Origin: Spirochaetaceae bacterium
GTDB lineage: Bacteria > Spirochaetota > Spirochaetia > Sphaerochaetales > Sphaerochaetaceae
Assembly: GCA_016649775.1 (NCBI GenBank)
Contig: JAENWY010000006.1
Span: 1-24,550 of the forward strand
Direction: 5' to 3'
DNA length: 24,550 bases
Position numbers and translations under genes: made by a program. Shown one piece after another: positions 21,920 to 24,550 of this stretch (its first letter is position 1; each line of letters begins with the position of its first letter). The notes below the pieces were generated by a model. That model saw only the letters and a list, made by a program, of their open reading frames with translations. It was not told where the DNA came from and did no database searches.

Positions 21920-23422
21920 ATGAATTCTGAATCTGGATGTATCCCTGAAAAGCTCTCATCTGTATTTATTATTTTTGGAGCTACTGGCGACTTAACGCGT
22001 CGAAAACTTATGAGTGCGTTATATAATTTAGTAAGTGATGATTTATTACCAAAAAATTTTGTTATTATAGCAATTGGTAGACAAGATAAAACAACTGATC
22101 AATATCGAGAAGAGGTTCTTGCCGCTATTATAAAATATTCACGTAATAAAGTTGACCCTAAAATCTGGCAAAAACTTTCTAGTATGATTATTTATCATAA
22201 GTTCGATTTTAAAGATTTAGATGAATATGTTGTTTTAAAGAGTTTTATTCGAAAAGTAGAAAAAGATAATTGTACAGAGGGAAATCGTGTATTCTATCTA
22301 GCTGTTGCTCCCTTATACTTTGAAACAATAGTAGAAGGTATTCAAAAAGGAAAGCTAAATGAGGATTGTTCTGGATTTTGTAGGTGTGTCATAGAGAAAC
22401 CTTTTGGAAAAAATCTTGAAACTGCTACTAAATTAAACGAAAGCATTCTTAAGGTATTTTCAGAGAAAAATATTTATCGAATAGACCATTATCTTGGTAA
22501 AGATATGATTCAGAATATCATGGTTCTTAGGTTTTGCAATTCTGTGTTTGAATCTATATGGGATAATAAGCATATTGATAATATTCAGATATCACTTACC
22601 GAAGAGTTGGGTATTGGAAGCAGAGCTAATTACTATGAACAGTCTGGAGCTATGCGTGATATGTTTCAAAACCATATTATGCAGATAATGAGTCTTGTTG
22701 CAATGGAACCTCCTGTCAATTTAAATATGGATTCTATTAGAAATGAGAAACAAAAAGTTCTTGAATCCATAGAAGAAATAAGTGATGAGTTTTTAAAAAA
22801 GAATGTTATTTTTGGTCAGTATGGTGAGGGCATAATACATGGTGAAAAAGTATCTGCATATCGTGATGAGGAGAACGTTAATCATGTATCAGAAACAGAA
22901 ACATTTGTTGCACTTAAAATGCATATTAATAACTTTAGATGGGCAGGAGTTCCTTTCTATATTAGAACTGGTAAACGACTGGGGACAACTTCTGGTGAAA
23001 TTATTGTACAATTTAAAGATCTTCCGAATACCCTGTATTATAAAGAAAATCGAGTAAAACAACCCAATTTATTAATATTGCATATTCAACCAAATGTAGG
23101 TGTATTTTTTCAGTTCAATACCAAAGATTTTACAACTCATAATGACATTGTTCCAGCAAAAATGGATACGAGTTCATTTATTCCAGATCAGGGTAATACG
23201 CCAGAAGCCTATGAAAGACTTATACATGATATCTTACGAGGTGATGCATCCCTTTTTTCTCGATGGGATGAAGTAGAATCCGCATGGGCTATAGCAGATC
23301 GTATTATTAAATATCGAGAACAAATGAAAATAGACTTACCTAATTACAAAGCGGGGAGTATGGGCCCTCAAAGAGCATTCGATCTTATAGAAAAAGATGG
23401 CCGTAATTGGATAACTGTTTAA
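21920..23422 (+). CDS. zwf: Glucose-6-phosphate 1-dehydrogenase
   Basis: Oxidises glucose 6-phosphate to 6-phosphogluconolactone with NADP. The 500-residue protein has the N-terminal dinucleotide motif FGATGDLTRRKL (about residues 19-30), the EKPFGKNLETA region (about 159-169) and the catalytic RIDHYLGKD (about 191-199). The C-terminal domain shows NNFRWAGVPFYIRTGKRL and a final GSMGPQRAFDL. GGAGG lies a few bases before the ATG. Overall length matches the family. By hand count about 16 of 25 arginines use CGN codons, compared with 4 of 13 in argS, which hints at a different history or expression level. It sits between gnd and a cyclase-family hydrolase; no devB/pgl lactonase gene is seen here. 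Confidence 0.96.
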   Translation: MNSESGCIPEKLSSVFIIFGATGDLTRRKLMSALYNLVSDDLLPKNFVIIAIGRQDKTTDQYREEVLAAIIKYSRNKVDPKIWQKLSSMIIYHKFDFKDLDEYVVLKSFIRKVEKDNCTEGNRVFYLAVAPLYFETIVEGIQKGKLNEDCSGFCRCVIEKPFGKNLETATKLNESILKVFSEKNIYRIDHYLGKDMIQNIMVLRFCNSVFESIWDNKHIDNIQISLTEELGIGSRANYYEQSGAMRDMFQNHIMQIMSLVAMEPPVNLNMDSIRNEKQKVLESIEEISDEFLKKNVIFGQYGEGIIHGEKVSAYRDEENVNHVSETETFVALKMHINNFRWAGVPFYIRTGKRLGTTSGEIIVQFKDLPNTLYYKENRVKQPNLLILHIQPNVGVFFQFNTKDFTTHNDIVPAKMDTSSFIPDQGNTPEAYERLIHDILRGDASLFSRWDEVESAWAIADRIIKYREQMKIDLPNYKAGSMGPQRAFDLIEKDGRNWITV

Positions 23423-23448
23423 TAAATAATTACTAAAGAGGAGATACT

Positions 23449-24087
23449 ATGAATATAGATACATCAGAGGTATATGATATTTCAATGCCTATTACGCAGG
23501 ATATGCCAGTATTTAAAGGCAAAGAAGAAAAACGTCCTTTAATAACAACACAAAGTACTTTTGCAACCGGTTCTACCTATGAAAGTGTTATTAAAATGAA
23601 TATGCACACTGGTAGTCATATTGACAGCAAACTCCATATGATTGAAGGCGGACCTACTGTTGAATCCTTAAATATAAAAGAGCTCCTTACTAAATGTCGT
23701 GTCATTGATTTGAGTGAATGTACTTCTTCTATTGGGAAAAAAGACCTTGTTGATAAAAATATACAAAGTGGAAGCTTTATTCTATTAAAAACAAAAAATT
23801 CTACAGAAGACATTTTAGAAAAAGAGTTTATTTATCTTGATAGAAGTGGAGCCAGTTATCTTGTAGAAAAGAATATTGCAGGAGTTGGTACTGATGGGTT
23901 AGGCATTGAACGGAATCAAAGTGATCATAAAACTCATATTCTGCTTATGAATAAAGGTATTCATATCCTAGAGGGATTACGCCTTGCTAATATAAAAGAA
24001 GGTGAATATTTTCTTTCAGCTTTACCTATTCTTATTCCAGGCGTTGAGGCCTCTCCTATTAGAGCTGTTCTTATTGGACTAAAGTAA
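23449..24087 (+). CDS. Cyclase-family (kynurenine formamidase-like) metal-dependent hydrolase
   Basis: A 212-residue member of the PF04199 cyclase family, whose known members are metal-dependent hydrolases such as kynurenine formamidase and isatin hydrolase. It opens with YDISMPITQDMPVFKG (about residues 9-24). The metal site HTGSHIDSKLHM (about 53-64) follows the family pattern H-x-G-[ST]-H-x-D-x-x-x-H, with Ser-Lys where many have a Pro. GVGTDGLGIERNQSDHKTH (about 146-164) gives the second conserved part. GAGGAG lies just before the ATG. It is 26 bp after zwf, clearly in the same operon. No tryptophan-degradation genes are present, so the formamidase function is unlikely to be its role here; context suggests a link to pentose phosphate metabolism, possibly lactone hydrolysis, but that is speculation. 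Confidence 0.88.
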   Translation: MNIDTSEVYDISMPITQDMPVFKGKEEKRPLITTQSTFATGSTYESVIKMNMHTGSHIDSKLHMIEGGPTVESLNIKELLTKCRVIDLSECTSSIGKKDLVDKNIQSGSFILLKTKNSTEDILEKEFIYLDRSGASYLVEKNIAGVGTDGLGIERNQSDHKTHILLMNKGIHILEGLRLANIKEGEYFLSALPILIPGVEASPIRAVLIGLK

Positions 24088-24128
24088 TGATTGAAAGTAG
24101 AGCTTAATTAAGCCTGATTAATTATTAA

Positions 24129-24550
24129 GGCTCTTCATGACATTCAATGGGTAACTTGTTAATTATATACTAAATAAATTATTTACCCAAAGACTTTTGT
24201 CTGTTTGGTAAAACAATATTAAAGCCGCCACAGAAGAATAACACAGAATTTAGTAAATTGTCTATGTTTTTAAAGCCTCTACTTTTGCATTACTTATGTG
24301 ATGCTTTTTTGTTGATAAAATTGAATCATAATTCTCTTTAATTGCTTTATTTAATTTAACAAAACTCGGTATTCTGCATCTTTGTGACCAACTTAACCAT
24401 TTCCTTTTTAGTTGATAAGCTCTATATAGGTTATTGTCTGTAACCTTGATTAGAGCAATCTTTTCTTCTTGATTATTTGTTAAATTATTGGGATTTTTCC
24501 ATAATGCAAATCTAGAATTTAATATCTTTTTAGATCCATCTACTGTTCTT
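24129..24550 (-). mobile_element. Partial, decayed ISL3-family insertion sequence running off the right edge
   Basis: The inner boundary is placed at 24129, where GGCTCTTCATGACATTCAAT begins; ISL3 elements typically start with GGCTCTT- or GGGTCTT-like terminal repeats. The transposase is on the minus strand, so this is the 3' end of the element. The other end and any 8-bp target duplication lie outside the window. The 41 bp between the cyclase stop and the IS end hold only a weak AGCCT/AGGCT stem, whose right arm overlaps the IS edge. Confidence 0.7.
24179..24550 (-). pseudogene. ISL3-family transposase, C-terminal part, deleted and frameshifted
   Basis: On the minus strand a frame open from the window edge (24549) to TAG at 24264-24262 reads like the DDE_Tnp_ISL3 C-terminal half: KKILNSRFALWKNPNNLT, then AYQLK joined directly to a KWLSW-type stretch, then RIPSFVKLNKAIKENYDSIL and HHISNAKVEAL. 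Intact members have about 25 extra residues between AYQLK and WLSW, so an in-frame deletion is likely. After VEAL the usual NxKIK..GFR segment is missing and the frame shifts. The last part (24268-24179) then reads NIDNLLNSVLFFCGGFNIVL and PNRQKSLGK before TAA, a good match to the family's C-terminus. The element cannot make an active transposase. Confidence 0.8.

Noticed and set aside
1..24550. CRISPR arrays, tRNA or rRNA genes, phage or defence islands
   Set aside because: No regularly spaced repeats, cloverleaf sequences, rRNA-like stretches or characteristic protein motifs were seen on either strand.

Overview
The window is an AT-rich (by eye about 30-33% GC), densely coded stretch of a bacterial chromosome. 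Protein flavour points to a spirochaete of the Treponema/Sphaerochaeta type. The main clues are the N-terminal extension of the RsmA-like protein, the GLGRFG-type short prephenate dehydrogenase, and a nucleosidase carrying a lipoprotein signal. This assignment is an inference from recalled similarity, not a search. Four broken genes, one of them an IS transposase, suggest a genome in active decay, as in host-associated lineages.

Layout. Positions 1-567 hold the C-terminus of a phosphohexomutase. Next come an unrecognised two-helix membrane protein, a ComEC/Rec2-like channel protein without a nuclease domain, and overlapping rsmA. pta lies on the minus strand, then a tyrA-like gene and mtaB on the plus strand. 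A perfect bidirectional terminator separates mtaB from convergent cysE. bioY and birA diverge from one BirA-type operator whose two arms also look like the two -35 boxes. argS follows, then a broken exported MTA/SAH nucleosidase and a TetR regulator that appears to read as a leaderless, self-repressed gene.

Positions 13839-14418 hold no gene. They contain a 276-bp element bounded by imperfect inverted repeats, and then the control region of a galactose/glucose-type ABC importer (mglB-mglA-mglC). Two identical 16-bp LacI-type operators bracket that promoter, and a LacI-family gene follows the operon, so this looks like a self-contained, locally regulated sugar uptake locus.

Positions 19314-20485 look empty to a plain ORF search but hold two convergent pseudogenes: a ferritin-like/rubrerythrin-like protein of the encapsulin-associated type and a flavodoxin-fold quinone oxidoreductase. 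The last operon is gnd-zwf plus a cyclase-family metal hydrolase, standing where a 6-phosphogluconolactonase might be expected. A degraded ISL3-family element runs off the right edge.

I see no CRISPR array, tRNA, rRNA, phage, toxin-antitoxin or defence system. The most interesting content is regulatory architecture (two predicted leaderless promoters, a dual-use BirA operator, the inverted-repeat element) and gene decay, rather than a clearly new multi-gene system.
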